Shown: positions 10,772 through 20,871, numbered from the stretch's first letter. The stretch: DNA of 64,000 nt from Butyrivibrio sp. WCD3002 (GCF_000424265.1 NZ_AUJO01000002.1:231289-295288); one strand, 5' to 3'. Notes: generated by a model from the letters alone, not told the origin. Numbers and translations: made by a program.

Positions 10772-11251
10772 TCACATTTCGCTTGGAAGTGTCTCCGCTC
10801 TGTTCGCGATGTTCTGCTTGAAGTTGATGATGTCGTGATTATACTCTTCATCCATGTAGCTTGAATGAATGAGGAAGTCAGCAGTAGCCTTATTATTTGC
10901 AAAAGGAATGTCGTAAACCTGTGCAATTCTCATGAGCGCCTTAACATCGGGATCATGAGGTGCTGCCGTAAGCGGATCTGAGAAGAAAATTACAAAGTCA
11001 ATTTTTCCTTCTACGATCTTGGCACCAATCTGCTGATCACCGCCAAGGGGACCTGAATTGTAGCCCCTTACCGGAAGGTTTGTGGCATCCGTAATCATAC
11101 GTGCCGTTGTTCCTGTTCCGCAAAGGAAGTGCTTCTTAAGTGTCTCAGCATTATCCTTGCACCACTGTATAAGCTCAGCCTTCTTGCCATCGTGGGCAAT
11201 AAGCGCAATATTTTTCTGTTTTCCTATAGTAAGAGTAATTGTATCTGTCAT
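10772..11251 (-). CDS. mgsA: Methylglyoxal synthase
   Basis: 159 residues. Converts dihydroxyacetone phosphate to methylglyoxal and phosphate, a bypass of lower glycolysis that relieves sugar-phosphate stress. Family motifs are IALIAHDGKK near the N-terminus, LCGTGTTA, the phosphate-binding SGPLGGDQQIGA and the catalytic Asp in VIFFSDPLTAAPHDPDVKAL (20 residues). Length matches E. coli MgsA. A TATAAT-like box lies in the A/T-rich region upstream. Next gene downstream is larE; lactate made from methylglyoxal could link the two (inference). Confidence 0.94.
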   Translation of the reverse strand: MTDTITLTIGKQKNIALIAHDGKKAELIQWCKDNAETLKKHFLCGTGTTARMITDATNLPVRGYNSGPLGGDQQIGAKIVEGKIDFVIFFSDPLTAAPHDPDVKALMRIAQVYDIPFANNKATADFLIHSSYMDEEYNHDIINFKQNIANRAETLPSEM

Positions 11252-11420
11252 ACCCTTATCCTCCTTGTTTTTATTGATATTCTTACTTATTTTTCATTAT
11301 ACAAGCTTGCCTCTGCCGTATACAGTCGCTGACAAAAAAAGTATACAAAATATATGTATTTTTCTATCTTATATACCTGTCTCCGAGTATTCATACAACA
11401 CCACAAATGTAAAATGGAAT

Positions 11421-14015
11421 CTAATATTTATATTTTCCAGCAGAAACTGCTTCGGGTTCTTTGCCTGGTAGTTCCACAACTGCTGTGGTATTTGCAGGGA
11501 TGGTTATCTCGTATTCGTATGAACCATCTTCCTTTTTCTTCCAGCCACAGGAGACCTTGCCGTAGGCGCTGTCATAGCTTGCTGAGGCGTGAGTAAAGTG
11601 GCCGCCGGGTACAGGCTTTATTATGAAAAGATTCTCATCCGCAACCTTAATTCCGCACATCTCCTCAAAGATCCACTCGCAGACAGCACCCTTTGAATAG
11701 TGGTTTAGGGATGCGATTCCGCCGCCTTTTCCGTTGTCAGAATCGGGGCCTGCCCAGTCCTCCCAGATAGTTGTGGCTCCTGCCTTTGGCATGCAAAGCC
11801 AGCCGGGACGTTTCTCATTTTCAAGAAGTTTGTAGGCATATTCGGGATCAATTTCGCTAAGCACATATAAGATAAAAGGTGTCGATAAAAATCCGGTTCC
11901 CACTCTCCAATCGTAGTTATCAAGAGCCTTAATAAGCCTTTCCTTTGCAAAAGCCGTGTCCTTTTCATCAAGGAGTCCAAAGTACAAAGGTCTTACAAGC
12001 CTTGCCTGTCTGTCAGTATCAAGGGTGTACTTTGGAAGGTGACGCAGCTTTTGATAGGTGGCCTTAGCTCCGTCTCTATACTCTTCGTAAAGCTGGATAT
12101 CATCTGTCTTTCCCAGTTCCTCTGCTATTTCCACCATTACATCCATGACATAGTACAGATAAGCTGTAGCCTCTTCAGGTCTTGAGGTCATAAAGTCCTT
12201 ATAGGTGAGCTTATGCACATCCTCAGGCTCAGCCCACTCTCCGTAGTGCTGCCCCATGTTATAGAGATATTTGGAGTCAGCCTTCTGAAGCCCTGTCTTT
12301 TCTGAAACCAAAAACTGCTTTTTTCCTGTGCGACCGATCATGTACTTCGCATACTTTTTCATATTTTCGTAGTAATTCTCGATTATTGACCTGTCGCCGT
12401 ACTTTTTCCAAAGTCTGTAGGGAATGAGGATTCCTGCATCTGACCAGCCAACTGAGCCGTTCATTACTCTCATGTAGCTGTCGGTTCCGCCCTCTGGAGC
12501 AATCTGCGGAAAGTTCCCGTCATCCCCCTGCCAGTCGCAGAGGTCGTTTTCAAACTTAAGCGCAAAGGGCAGATAGTTTGTCATATATGTAGCCGTGTTC
12601 AGGAAAAGCTGCGCATCTCCCGTCCACCCGTGGCGCTCTCTTGTGGGGCAGTCTGTAGGCAGATCTGCCGAATTATTTTTAAGGGACCACAAGGTGTTTA
12701 CCACGAATTTATTTAAAAGTTCATTGGAGGAGTTAAACTCATAGGTGGTCTCAAAATCAGAGTATACCGCGATCGCCGTAAAATCAGAGGGATTTATATC
12801 AAAATCAGTTTCCACCTCGATGTACTGAAAACCAAATATTGCAAACCTTGTCTTGTATTCGTTCAAACCATCCCTGCAAAAATACTCCACCTGCTGAAGG
12901 GGCGTTATCAGATTCTTTCTTACGCACTGGATATTTTTCTGGGTGAATTCGCCATCTCTCATAAGCTCGCCAAAACGCATAAAAATGCGCTGGCCCGCCT
13001 TGGCATTTAGCTTAAACTCAACAATTCCTGCGATATTCTGCTTAAAATCAAGGACCTTCTTACCGGAAGGCGTGGTGATAAGCTCAGGATCAGATAACCT
13101 TTCATGCTCTGTCAAAAGGAAGTTATTGGAAGCGGTGGGAACAACGTTGTGGCTAGTAACCTTCGCCTTGCTCCAGTTCACATTTTCAAATGACTCTTTC
13201 CTCGCATCATAAATTTCGCCGTCCTTATTATCGGCAAACCTGACGGGACCTTCGTTTGTCCAGAGAAAAGAATCATCTGTGCCAATTACATCGCAGCTTC
13301 CATCCTCATAGAAAACCTCTATCTGTGCAAGAAGCTTTGTCTCAGAACCGTAGTAGTTTTTCATGGCCCAGGCACCGACGGAGCCCCTGTACCAGCCATC
13401 TGCCAGCATGAAAAACAGCTCGTTTTCGCCTGATCTGATACTGTCTGTAATATCCACGGTCTGGTACTGAATGCGCTTTCTATAGTCAGTGATTCCGGGA
13501 GCCAGCATGGACTTTCCGATCTTTTCTCCGTTAAGCTTTCCTTCATATAAGCCGCAGGCGGTCATGTATGCCCGTGCCTTTTTTACCTTTTTATCTGAAG
13601 GAAGAGTAAAGCTTTTCTTAAAACAGTCTGCGGGATATCTTGTTTTCTTTTCAGGAACATAATCTCCTGTTATCCATTTTGATGTCCAGTCGCTGCCTGA
13701 GAGAAGTCCCATTTCGAACTGAGCTATTTCGCTGATTTCTCCCTGAACATCATTCTCATCCCAAAGCTGAACCTGCCAGAAAACTTTGGTTCTGCTAGTT
13801 AGCGCATCACCCATCCAGGAGATAAGGTGCATTCTGTCTGATGAAACCTTCCCTGTATCCCAGAGAATCGTTCCTCTGTCATCAAAGGCCTTTATCTGAT
13901 AGGCACTCTGTTTTTTGCCGCCCTCGCATACCCAGCTAAGTCGCGGTTTTCTAATATCTATTCCGATTGGATTTTTCAAGTATTCTGTTCTTAATCTGGT
14001 CGCTTTCATTTTCAT
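11421..14015 (-). CDS. Glycoside hydrolase family 78 alpha-L-rhamnosidase
   Basis: 864 residues, complete. N-terminal beta-sandwich domains (about 1-330) lead to the (alpha/alpha)6 catalytic barrel; DCPTRERHGWTGDAQ near residue 455 contains the conserved general-acid Glu of GH78. Other barrel motifs are GNFPQIAPEGG and ATTIWEDWAG. A short C-terminal beta-sandwich ends in YEITIPANTTAVVELPG. No signal peptide, so it should act on imported rhamnosides such as flavonoid rutinosides or pectic oligosaccharides. Its ATG overlaps the stop of the GH3 second half (ATGA). It looks intact although its operon neighbours are broken. Confidence 0.93.
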   Translation of the reverse strand: MKMKATRLRTEYLKNPIGIDIRKPRLSWVCEGGKKQSAYQIKAFDDRGTILWDTGKVSSDRMHLISWMGDALTSRTKVFWQVQLWDENDVQGEISEIAQFEMGLLSGSDWTSKWITGDYVPEKKTRYPADCFKKSFTLPSDKKVKKARAYMTACGLYEGKLNGEKIGKSMLAPGITDYRKRIQYQTVDITDSIRSGENELFFMLADGWYRGSVGAWAMKNYYGSETKLLAQIEVFYEDGSCDVIGTDDSFLWTNEGPVRFADNKDGEIYDARKESFENVNWSKAKVTSHNVVPTASNNFLLTEHERLSDPELITTPSGKKVLDFKQNIAGIVEFKLNAKAGQRIFMRFGELMRDGEFTQKNIQCVRKNLITPLQQVEYFCRDGLNEYKTRFAIFGFQYIEVETDFDINPSDFTAIAVYSDFETTYEFNSSNELLNKFVVNTLWSLKNNSADLPTDCPTRERHGWTGDAQLFLNTATYMTNYLPFALKFENDLCDWQGDDGNFPQIAPEGGTDSYMRVMNGSVGWSDAGILIPYRLWKKYGDRSIIENYYENMKKYAKYMIGRTGKKQFLVSEKTGLQKADSKYLYNMGQHYGEWAEPEDVHKLTYKDFMTSRPEEATAYLYYVMDVMVEIAEELGKTDDIQLYEEYRDGAKATYQKLRHLPKYTLDTDRQARLVRPLYFGLLDEKDTAFAKERLIKALDNYDWRVGTGFLSTPFILYVLSEIDPEYAYKLLENEKRPGWLCMPKAGATTIWEDWAGPDSDNGKGGGIASLNHYSKGAVCEWIFEEMCGIKVADENLFIIKPVPGGHFTHASASYDSAYGKVSCGWKKKEDGSYEYEITIPANTTAVVELPGKEPEAVSAGKYKY

Positions 14016-16489
14016 CCATTTCCTAACATGTCATCTATAGTTCTGATAAGCCTTGAAGCGTTTATCTCAAGCTGCTGCCTGGATAGTTTTCCATCCTTAA
14101 GGGCCTTTACCACATTCTCGAAATCCTTCTTACAGCCCGGCATGAAAAGATCACCGCCTGCTGCCGCTACCTCATTTGAAAGGGCGTTACGATAGATTGA
14201 TTTTTTGCTGTCCATTGCGCTGATAACCCAGTCTGTCATAACGATGCTCTTAAAGCCGTATTCTGCCCTTAAGATATCCTCGATAAGACCTCTGTGCTCA
14301 GAGGTGTGTGTTCCGTTAAGCAGGTTGTAGCTTGTCATAACGGCCTTTGGCTGGGAATTTCTTACGCAAATTCCAAAGCCGCGAAGATAAATCTCGCGCA
14401 TAGCACGCTCGCTTACATGGCTGTTGTTGCAGTATCTGTTGGTCTCTGCATTGTTGGCCGCATAGTGCTTTATGGTGGTACCGCAGCCCTTGTGCTTCTG
14501 AACGCCTTCTGTAATGGCTGCTGCCATAAGTCCTGACACCAGCGGATCCTCAGAGTAGTACTCAAAATTTCTTCCGCAAAGAATGCTTCTGTGAATATTG
14601 AGAGCAGGGGCAAGCCAAAGGTTTACTCCCATCATCTCCATCTCGCTTCCAACCATGTCTCCGAAAGCCTTTGCCAGTTCGAGGTTAAAGCTCTGGGCTA
14701 TGGCTGTGCCGATAGGGATTCTCGTAGCATAATGCTCCTTTATAACAGTATCCTTAGGTGTTTTACTCCCGCCAACAAGCTTCTTTGCGATAAATCTCAC
14801 AACAGGATTCATTGCTTCAAGCATACTCTCGGGAATCATGCCCGCGCCGCTTGCGCTGTGGGCTCCGCTCTCATCCTCGTAGTACTGTTTTGCAATTCGA
14901 AGACCCGCAGGACCATCTGCCATAATAAGAGGTTTTACCCCTTAAAGTCCAAGCTGTGATGTGGTCTCTCCTGCTGCCCCTGCAACGTGTGTTGCAGCAT
15001 TTCCGATTATGCTAAGCCCCTTTGTATTTACATCGAAATTACCTATCGCAAAGTATGAAAGCTCTTCATCGGTAAAAGATTTAACTCTTTCATCGATTTC
15101 ACCCAAAACACCATATTCAACTTTGCCGCAGGGAATATCCTTTGCGCTGATACTGATAACCTTCACATCAGAAGGGACCTGCTCTGCACCATTACCAACA
15201 ACCTTCGCATCAGAGGAAATCTGCTCTGTGCCGTTTCTTTCAATTCTTATATCCTTAAATCCCGGATCGCCAAGGACATTTTTCGCCTTAAGAGTAGTGG
15301 CAGTTTCGTCCAGCTTTGCCACAGCGATAACCTCAGTATCCGCCGAGCTGTTTCCTACTCTTATGATGTAATCGCCCTTTTCAAGGATGTATTCTGAATT
15401 TTCTTCATCATAGGATGCCAGATCAGAAAGCCCAAAGCTCATTTCAAGCTGCTGACTCTCTCCAGGCTTTAAAAGTGAAGACTTTGCAAAGGAGGCAAGC
15501 TCCTGATAGGCCTTACCCAGCTTTCCATCAGGGAGAGATACGTAGGTCTGAACTACCTCTTTTCCGGGAAAACTTCCTGTATTCTTCACGGTGACCTTTA
15601 CAGTAAAAAGATCGCCTTTAGAAATCACATCATCTGTTTTAATCTCAAAATCTGTGTAGGATGTTCCATAACCAAAGGGGAACAGTGGCCTTTTACCCAC
15701 GGTATCAAAATACCTGTAGCCCACATAGATTCCCTCGTTGTAGTTTGTGTCGTTCCAATCGCCGAAGGTTCCTTCGCTGCTGTAATCTTCCCATGTGGCC
15801 CAGGTTGTGGTCAGCTTTCCGGAAGGGTTCTTCTTTCCAAGAAGGATATCCGCAAGAACGCCACCGCAGTCTATTCCAAGCTGCGATAAAAGCAAGATGT
15901 TTCTTACTTCCATCACAGGAGATAAGTCCACAACTCCGCCCACATTAAGGACCAGCATGAATTTCTCATATTTTTTATTGAGGGCAAGGATGTCTCTTAC
16001 CTCAGATTTTGCAAGCTTCACATCACCCTCAAGAGCTGTGCGATCGCTGCCCTCGCCTGAGTTTCTGCTAAGGACGTATATAGCCGCATCACCGTTCCCA
16101 TCAAGAGAAAGCTCATGCCAGGGCTCTCTCATTTCCTTACCCATGGTGTACATGATGGCGTTTTCGTGCTTTTCCTTGGCTTCTTTTTTCAGTTCTTTAT
16201 AAAAAGCCTTCTTGGCTTCTTTTCTTACAAGGTCGTATTCATCAAGCCACTTCTTGGTGGTGATCGCAAAGCCGGCCTTTTCAAGCCCCTGCTCTATTGT
16301 GTATGAAAACCTGGTATTTACTTCACCTGAACCTGTTCCGCCCATGACGGTGTATCTGATTCCTGCGCCGTAAGCAGCTATTTCCCCCGTCTTTTCCAAA
16401 GGAAATGATCCGTCTGTTTTTAATAAAACCGTGCATTCTGCTGCATTTTCCTGTACCAGATTAAGGTGCTCTTTTTCATACTGCTGCAT
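14012..16489 (-). pseudogene. GH3 beta-glucosidase with inverted domain order, split by an in-frame TAA
   Basis: Two adjoining open frames in the same phase make one GH3 protein. The first (16489-14942) has the alpha/beta sandwich and fibronectin-III-like domain: acid/base motif SRNSGEGSDR, NPSGKLTTTW and FPFGYGTSYTDFE. The second (from ATG 14923 to 14012) is the TIM barrel with IKHYAANNAE and nucleophile segment VMTDWVIS. A TAA at 14944-14942 separates LGL from GVKPLIMADGPAGLR, a junction that is continuous in intact homologues. C-domain-first order and about 830 total residues match Butyrivibrio/Ruminococcus BglA-type enzymes. I prefer the ATG at 16489 (GGAGG before it) to the upstream TTG. 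AAGGGG 14 bases before ATG 14923 might allow reinitiation and a two-chain enzyme. Confidence 0.85.
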
Positions 16490-16509
16490 AATTCCTCCGC
16501 CCTGCAAAG

Positions 16510-17025
16510 TCAGTTCTTTGCCTCTTTTCTCATCCTTGTCTGTTCTCTTAATTCAGGCAGCTTTGCCTCTAAATCAAACATAGCTGTTAATATAAACATT
16601 ATAACGAAAAGAGTTAACGGAATATAGATAGAAAATGCGTAAATAGCCTGTCTTACCGCAGGTGTGAGAACCTCCGCCATACCATCATAGGACGGCACCG
16701 TAAACAGCGCTATAATCACCAGTGCTGCAGGAATTGCCATTCTCAAAATCCATGGCCTGTACTTCTCTTTTCCAGGCGCAGTGTGATCTACTATATTACC
16801 CATAATTATATCCGTAAATGCGTCTATAATCTTTGTGATAAAAAATACCGTTGCTACGGCTCCTGCTGCCATTCCGACCTTATCAGTGTAAAAGTAAGTC
16901 AGCTGACCAACCAAGCCAGCTATGGAATTAAGTGCAAACTGTCCCAAAGAGTCTGCAAAGTAATCCCCTTTTCTCATAACCTTCCGGACACCGAATTTGT
17001 CCAGTCCCAATGCCTTTTTCGACAT
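16510..17025 (-). pseudogene. GPH-family sugar transporter with large internal in-frame deletion
   Basis: 171 codons where the glycoside-pentoside-hexuronide (MelB-like) cation symporters have about 450-500. The N-terminal part is typical: a Gly-Asp start segment, KIIDAFTDIIMGNIVDHT and KYRPWILRMAIP, covering roughly the first three helices. Shortly after, the sequence passes directly into a typical last helix and tail (FVIMFILTAMFDLEAKLPEL). About 300 residues are missing without a frameshift, so it cannot transport as such. AGGAGGT precedes the ATG, and the gene stands 20 bases upstream of the GH3, so it was presumably the rhamnoside importer of this operon. Confidence 0.8.
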
Positions 17026-17151
17026 AATGCGTAACCTCCTGATTCAACTCTTTCTGTGTCTGCGCCACTTGCCGCAGTTCTCTATACTTACATTTTAGAG
17101 GAGGCCACCCTGTATTTATTGTAACTACGTGAAATTAATTATAATTTTGTG

Positions 17152-17553
17152 TCACCATACATCCAGTTCGCTTACAACCTTTGGATACTCCCTTATTTCG
17201 TCAGCCTCATGAAGGGGATTCCAAACCTGTGCAAAAAACTTGTCCTTATTTGCTTTCATTCCATAGTTCCAGGATTTTCTCTCGCACTCATCACACCAGT
17301 GACCGCCTTCTTCATATCTTCTAAAGTAAGTTCCGATTCCGGCTTAGACTCATCATAACCGTGATCGATATGTACAACCTTGTTACAGTCCGTGAAAATT
17401 CCTTGTTGCCACATACTTTGGCTCTATCACAGGGTCCAGGGACGTAAAGCCCATTTTTCCATACATTATTTTGTACATATCATAGGTACTTATGCGGCAG
17501 TTCTCTCCGCCGCCGATGTTGTAGATATGTGACTTGTCCGAGATGAGCAGATC
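17152..17553 (-). pseudogene. Remnant of an NAD-dependent epimerase/dehydratase-like gene
   Basis: On the minus strand one frame gives SHIYNIGGGENCRISTYD and KYVATRNFHG, the C-terminal nucleotide-sugar epimerase pattern. It stops, and another frame resumes with FTDCNKVVHIDHGYDESKPE (20 residues). A third frame gives a Cys/Trp-rich stretch (GGHWCDECERKSWNYGMKAN, 20 residues) ending at 17152 that I do not recognise. No start and at least two frameshifts: a decaying gene. It abuts the TetR fragment, suggesting a deletion joined them. Confidence 0.6.
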
Positions 17554-17815
17554 CACATTTTATCTGCATTATCAGGATCAGTTTGAGCTTCTTGAAGACA
17601 TAGAAAAAGAGGTTCTCGAAAAAACCTTCGAGAACCTCAGTAACATTAACAGTCCCATGAATACGATGGAATCCATTGAGTTATTTTTAAATTATGTAAA
17701 AGATCACGGTACTACCTTTGGCATTCTGCTCTGTCAGCCGGAAAATGAACGCTTTCAGGAAAGCATTATTTCAGGTGTCCAGAAGCATGTGCAGGCATGT
17801 CGTAGGAATCTTTAG
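17534..17815 (+). pseudogene. Fragment of a TetR-family regulator
   Basis: Reads MSRSTFYLHYQDQFELLEDI, the last helix of a TetR DNA-binding domain plus the start of the ligand domain. The first about 30 residues of the DNA-binding domain are missing at the junction with the epimerase remnant, and the C-terminal half is cut short after QKHVQACRRNL (a full protein has about 190 residues). It lies divergent to the broken transporter, where a regulator of the rhamnoside operon would be expected. Confidence 0.65.
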
Positions 17816-17965
17816 AATGGCGCTTCAATGCTTCTTCCTTTCTCCTACTATAATATTCACGCCTGTTCGGAATATTATCCTCGTGTTTTCCTATATCCGC
17901 AGGCTTTACATTTTTCTTAGTATATATATCTTTATATATGCAGCACCTATAAAAATTCCACGGTA

Positions 17966-17997
17966 TAAAAAAAGAGCAGAATAAATCTGCTCTTTTA
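17966..17997 (-). terminator. Rho-independent terminator of the transglutaminase-like gene
   Basis: On the minus strand, AAAGAGCAGA and TCTGCTCTTT form a 10-bp stem with a 5-base loop followed by a run of T, directly after the stop at 18001. Confidence 0.9.
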
Positions 17998-18000
17998 AAC

Positions 18001-19188
18001 TCAATCATACTTTTTGCTGTTGCATCTGGGATAATTTCTAACCGAGAATGAATGCTGGTTCTTATTCATATATGATGTGGACTTAAGGAAATAGGTATAA
18101 AAAATCTGAGTATTACCATCTGTTCCATCCGTTATGGGATCATCCCAGGTCACATCTATGTGATACCACTTTCCGCCGATCTTAACCATGTTCCAGGCAT
18201 GACCTCCACCATTTGCCGTTCCTGTTACAACGACGCAGGCCACACCATACTCATCCATCATCTTCTTGAAGGCAAGGGCATACCCCTGACAAACACATTT
18301 CTTATCAAGAAGTGCGCCTTCAACTGTGTATACCTTATATGGAAGTGTTCTCTTTAAATAATTCTTATAGTCGTAGGAAATGTTCCTGATCATCCAGTTA
18401 TGTACCGCTCTTACCTTTTCGTAGTCGGACATCTTCTTGGATATCTCGAGCTTCTTAACCTGCTTTACACGGTTCTGAACACTCTTTTTATATACATTAA
18501 CCTTATAGGAAAAGGTTCCGTAAGCGTTGCTCGCTGTAATGACCGCTTTTCCGGACTTCTTTGCTTTTATCCTGCCGGTAGCATCCACGGTTACCACCGA
18601 ATTCTTGGAGCTGGTCCAGACATAATCATCAAAAACAGTGTTGCATACAGGCTGAACAAATTTATCTCCTGCAAGAAGATAAACATTCTTTTTAACAAAG
18701 CCTTCCTTTTCATTTCTTGTTACAAAGGCTCCTATAGAATCCGCAATTTTCTCGGCACTGCTGTCCTTAAAGGGTGTGACTATGTTCTTAAGAGCGTCAC
18801 AATTGCGGACCGAATACTCCTCCATCCGGGTATCGCCTTCAAAGACGATGTAACGGAGATTCGGATTTTCATAAATCGCCCAACTTTCAATGCTTTTTAC
18901 TGTAGCCGGAATGCGAATTACCTGTACATAAGAATTTTCATATATGGCAAAGCTGCCCAGCTCAGTGATCTCTGAAGGAATCGTAACCACTGCCTCAGTG
19001 CCATAATATCTTGCACCGCCAAAACCGCCATAGCTTGTCCAGCCCTCCGGCAGTTCTCCGGCCTGCTGCCCTATTTTAGTAGTAGTGATCTTCGCACTGG
19101 CTGTGATTCCTGACTGAGCCGGCACACCTGCAATAAGTATGGCCGCCAGTGCAAGCGCAAAGACTTTCCCTAATCTTTTCTTCATCAT
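18001..19188 (-). CDS. Secreted BspA-LRR / Big2 / transglutaminase-like protein
   Basis: 395 residues. Signal peptide at about 1-31 (MMKKRLGKVFALALAAILIA, ending near ITASA). Then come two or three LRR_5 (BspA-type) repeats (about 65-140), a Big2-like immunoglobulin fold (WTSSKNSVVTVDATGRIKAK, about 185-230) and a transglutaminase-like domain. Its catalytic triad is visible as Cys in KKCVCQGYA (about 297), His in GGHAWNMV (about 330) and Asp in HIDVTWDD (about 344). Such proteins of Clostridia are cell-surface cysteine peptidases or cross-linkers of unknown substrate. Monocistronic, with its own terminator. The same LRR_5 and Big2 modules recur in the gene at 33.9-38.7 kb. Confidence 0.88.
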   Translation of the reverse strand: MMKKRLGKVFALALAAILIAGVPAQSGITASAKITTTKIGQQAGELPEGWTSYGGFGGARYYGTEAVVTIPSEITELGSFAIYENSYVQVIRIPATVKSIESWAIYENPNLRYIVFEGDTRMEEYSVRNCDALKNIVTPFKDSSAEKIADSIGAFVTRNEKEGFVKKNVYLLAGDKFVQPVCNTVFDDYVWTSSKNSVVTVDATGRIKAKKSGKAVITASNAYGTFSYKVNVYKKSVQNRVKQVKKLEISKKMSDYEKVRAVHNWMIRNISYDYKNYLKRTLPYKVYTVEGALLDKKCVCQGYALAFKKMMDEYGVACVVVTGTANGGGHAWNMVKIGGKWYHIDVTWDDPITDGTDGNTQIFYTYFLKSTSYMNKNQHSFSVRNYPRCNSKKYD

Positions 19189-19256
19189 AATAAAATCCTC
19201 ATTTGCATATTAAAGCAATCTAATTATAACTGCTTTTTCCTAAAGTGTGAAGCAAA

Positions 19257-19265
19257 TTCGTTTCC
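19257..19265 (+). repeat. Target-site duplication, left copy
   Basis: TTCGTTTCC, repeated exactly at 21156-21164 on the far side of the insertion sequence. A 9-bp duplication is what ISLre2-family elements make. Confidence 0.8.
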
Positions 19266-19372
19266 GCTAGCGTAAAGTTTTTGTAGGATTAATTGAAAAA
19301 GGGGATTTCCTTCATGGTATAGTTGATATTTGGGTGTGCAAGCCTAATACAACTAAATGGAGGAGTCCCCTT

Positions 19373-20845
19373 GTGTTAAATAGTATACAGCATTTTATTG
19401 AGAATGGAGTACCAAATCTTCAGGAGGCATCAAAAGTTTTTTCAGAGGATCCAAGAGACTTTGCAGGCTTCATATACAAGGTCAGGAATGAAGCGCTTCA
19501 GATGGCGTTGGATTATATTTCTGAAACCCTTACAACCTGCAACCAGATATTAAAAGACAGTCCTGTGAGAAAGGAAAAATGGGAAGTGGTAAGGACTGAC
19601 GAGAAGGCCCTTATCACCTCAATTGGAAAGGTTATATTTTCCAAAACATTGTTTAAGAACAAGGTAACAGGAGAACGCAGATATCTACTGGATGACATGC
19701 TTTCATTTGACCCTCATGAAAGGATGTCAGAAGATGCCATAGCACAGCTCTTATCAGAGAGCGTCCAGACCTCTTATCATAAAGGTGGACAAGCAGCAAG
19801 CATCCTTGATGAGGTCAGCAAAGAGACTGTAAAGGATAAGATACATGCTCTTGAGTTCCCCAAGGAACAGAAAAGAAGAGGCAGAAAACGCAAGGTTGAG
19901 TATCTGTATATAGAGGCTGATGAAGATCATGTGTCGCTTCAGTTCCAGAAAGAAAAGGGGGATCTCCAGGTCAACCAGTATGGAAGAAAACTCAATGGAA
20001 TGATAAACAAACTTGTCTATGTACATGAAGGCATTGAAAAGGATGCTCCCAAGAGTACAAGACATCACCTTGTTAATGCCCATTTCTTCTGTGGTTCTTA
20101 TGAAGGCAAAGCAAACAGTGAACTCTGGGACGAAGTCTACACATATATTGACAATAACTATGACATAAGCAGCATAAAAAGGATATACCTCGGAGCAGAT
20201 GGTGGAGCCTGGATTAAGGCTGGAGGAAAAAGGATAAGTGGCATCACATATGTGATGGACGAGTTCCACCTCAAAAAATACCTGATAAAGATGACAAATC
20301 ATTTGATGGATAGTGCTGATGATGCCAGAAAGCTTCTCTGTGAAATGATCAAGGATGGAAGTAAGGAAGATTTCCTGTCTGTGGTAGATATGCTTGAATA
20401 TCATGCCTCAAACGATAAGGAAATGAAACGTATACAGGAAGGCGCTGATTATATACTTGATAACTGGTCTGCAGCCAAGACAAGGCTTAGATACAGGAGG
20501 ATTCCTGGATGTAGTACTGAAGGTCATGTCAGTCATGTCCTGTCAAAAAGAATGAGCATGACTCCAATGGGCTGGAGTCGAAAAGGCGCTGATAAGATGG
20601 CAAGACTCAGTGCCTATACATGGAACAAAAGGGATATGCTGGAACTTGTGCGCTATCAGAAGACAGTAATGCCTAAGGCTGCCGGAGCAGAGGAAGCAGA
20701 GACTGTAGTGGCTCAGGTAAAAGACAAACAGCATTCCCATCCGGCGTGGGGAAAGTATGTCGATAGCATACAGGTAGAGCTTAGTGCAGAACTGAAGAAG
20801 TGGATGAGCATCGGAATGCATAACTACATCTGGAAACTGTTCTAA
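19373..20845 (+). CDS. ISLre2-family transposase (UPF0236)
   Basis: 490 residues from GTG 19373, chosen because GGAGGA stands 8 bases upstream; an in-frame GTG at 19334 has no ribosome site. The protein shows the family pattern: SIGKVIFSKTLFKNKVTGER near residue 80, a basic KRRGRKRK patch, YIEADEDHVSLQ (first acidic catalytic segment), YLGADGGAWIKAG (second) and C-terminal YRRIPGCSTEGHVSHVLSKR (20 residues). ISLre2 transposases are DDE-type enzymes. No frameshift or stop is present. Confidence 0.9.
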   Translation: MLNSIQHFIENGVPNLQEASKVFSEDPRDFAGFIYKVRNEALQMALDYISETLTTCNQILKDSPVRKEKWEVVRTDEKALITSIGKVIFSKTLFKNKVTGERRYLLDDMLSFDPHERMSEDAIAQLLSESVQTSYHKGGQAASILDEVSKETVKDKIHALEFPKEQKRRGRKRKVEYLYIEADEDHVSLQFQKEKGDLQVNQYGRKLNGMINKLVYVHEGIEKDAPKSTRHHLVNAHFFCGSYEGKANSELWDEVYTYIDNNYDISSIKRIYLGADGGAWIKAGGKRISGITYVMDEFHLKKYLIKMTNHLMDSADDARKLLCEMIKDGSKEDFLSVVDMLEYHASNDKEMKRIQEGADYILDNWSAAKTRLRYRRIPGCSTEGHVSHVLSKRMSMTPMGWSRKGADKMARLSAYTWNKRDMLELVRYQKTVMPKAAGAEEAETVVAQVKDKQHSHPAWGKYVDSIQVELSAELKKWMSIGMHNYIWKLF

Positions 20846-20853
20846 AAGGAAGC

Positions 20854-20871
20854 CAGAGGCTGACGCCTCTG
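20854..20871 (+). terminator. Hairpin after the transposase gene
   Basis: CAGAGGC, loop TGAC, GCCTCTG, nine bases after the transposase stop. No T run follows, so it may stabilise the mRNA end or block read-through. Confidence 0.5.

Noticed and set aside
18400-18975. 191-codon plus-strand frame opposite the transglutaminase-like gene
   Set aside because: Antisense to a well-supported secreted protein; no ribosome site and no recognisable motif.
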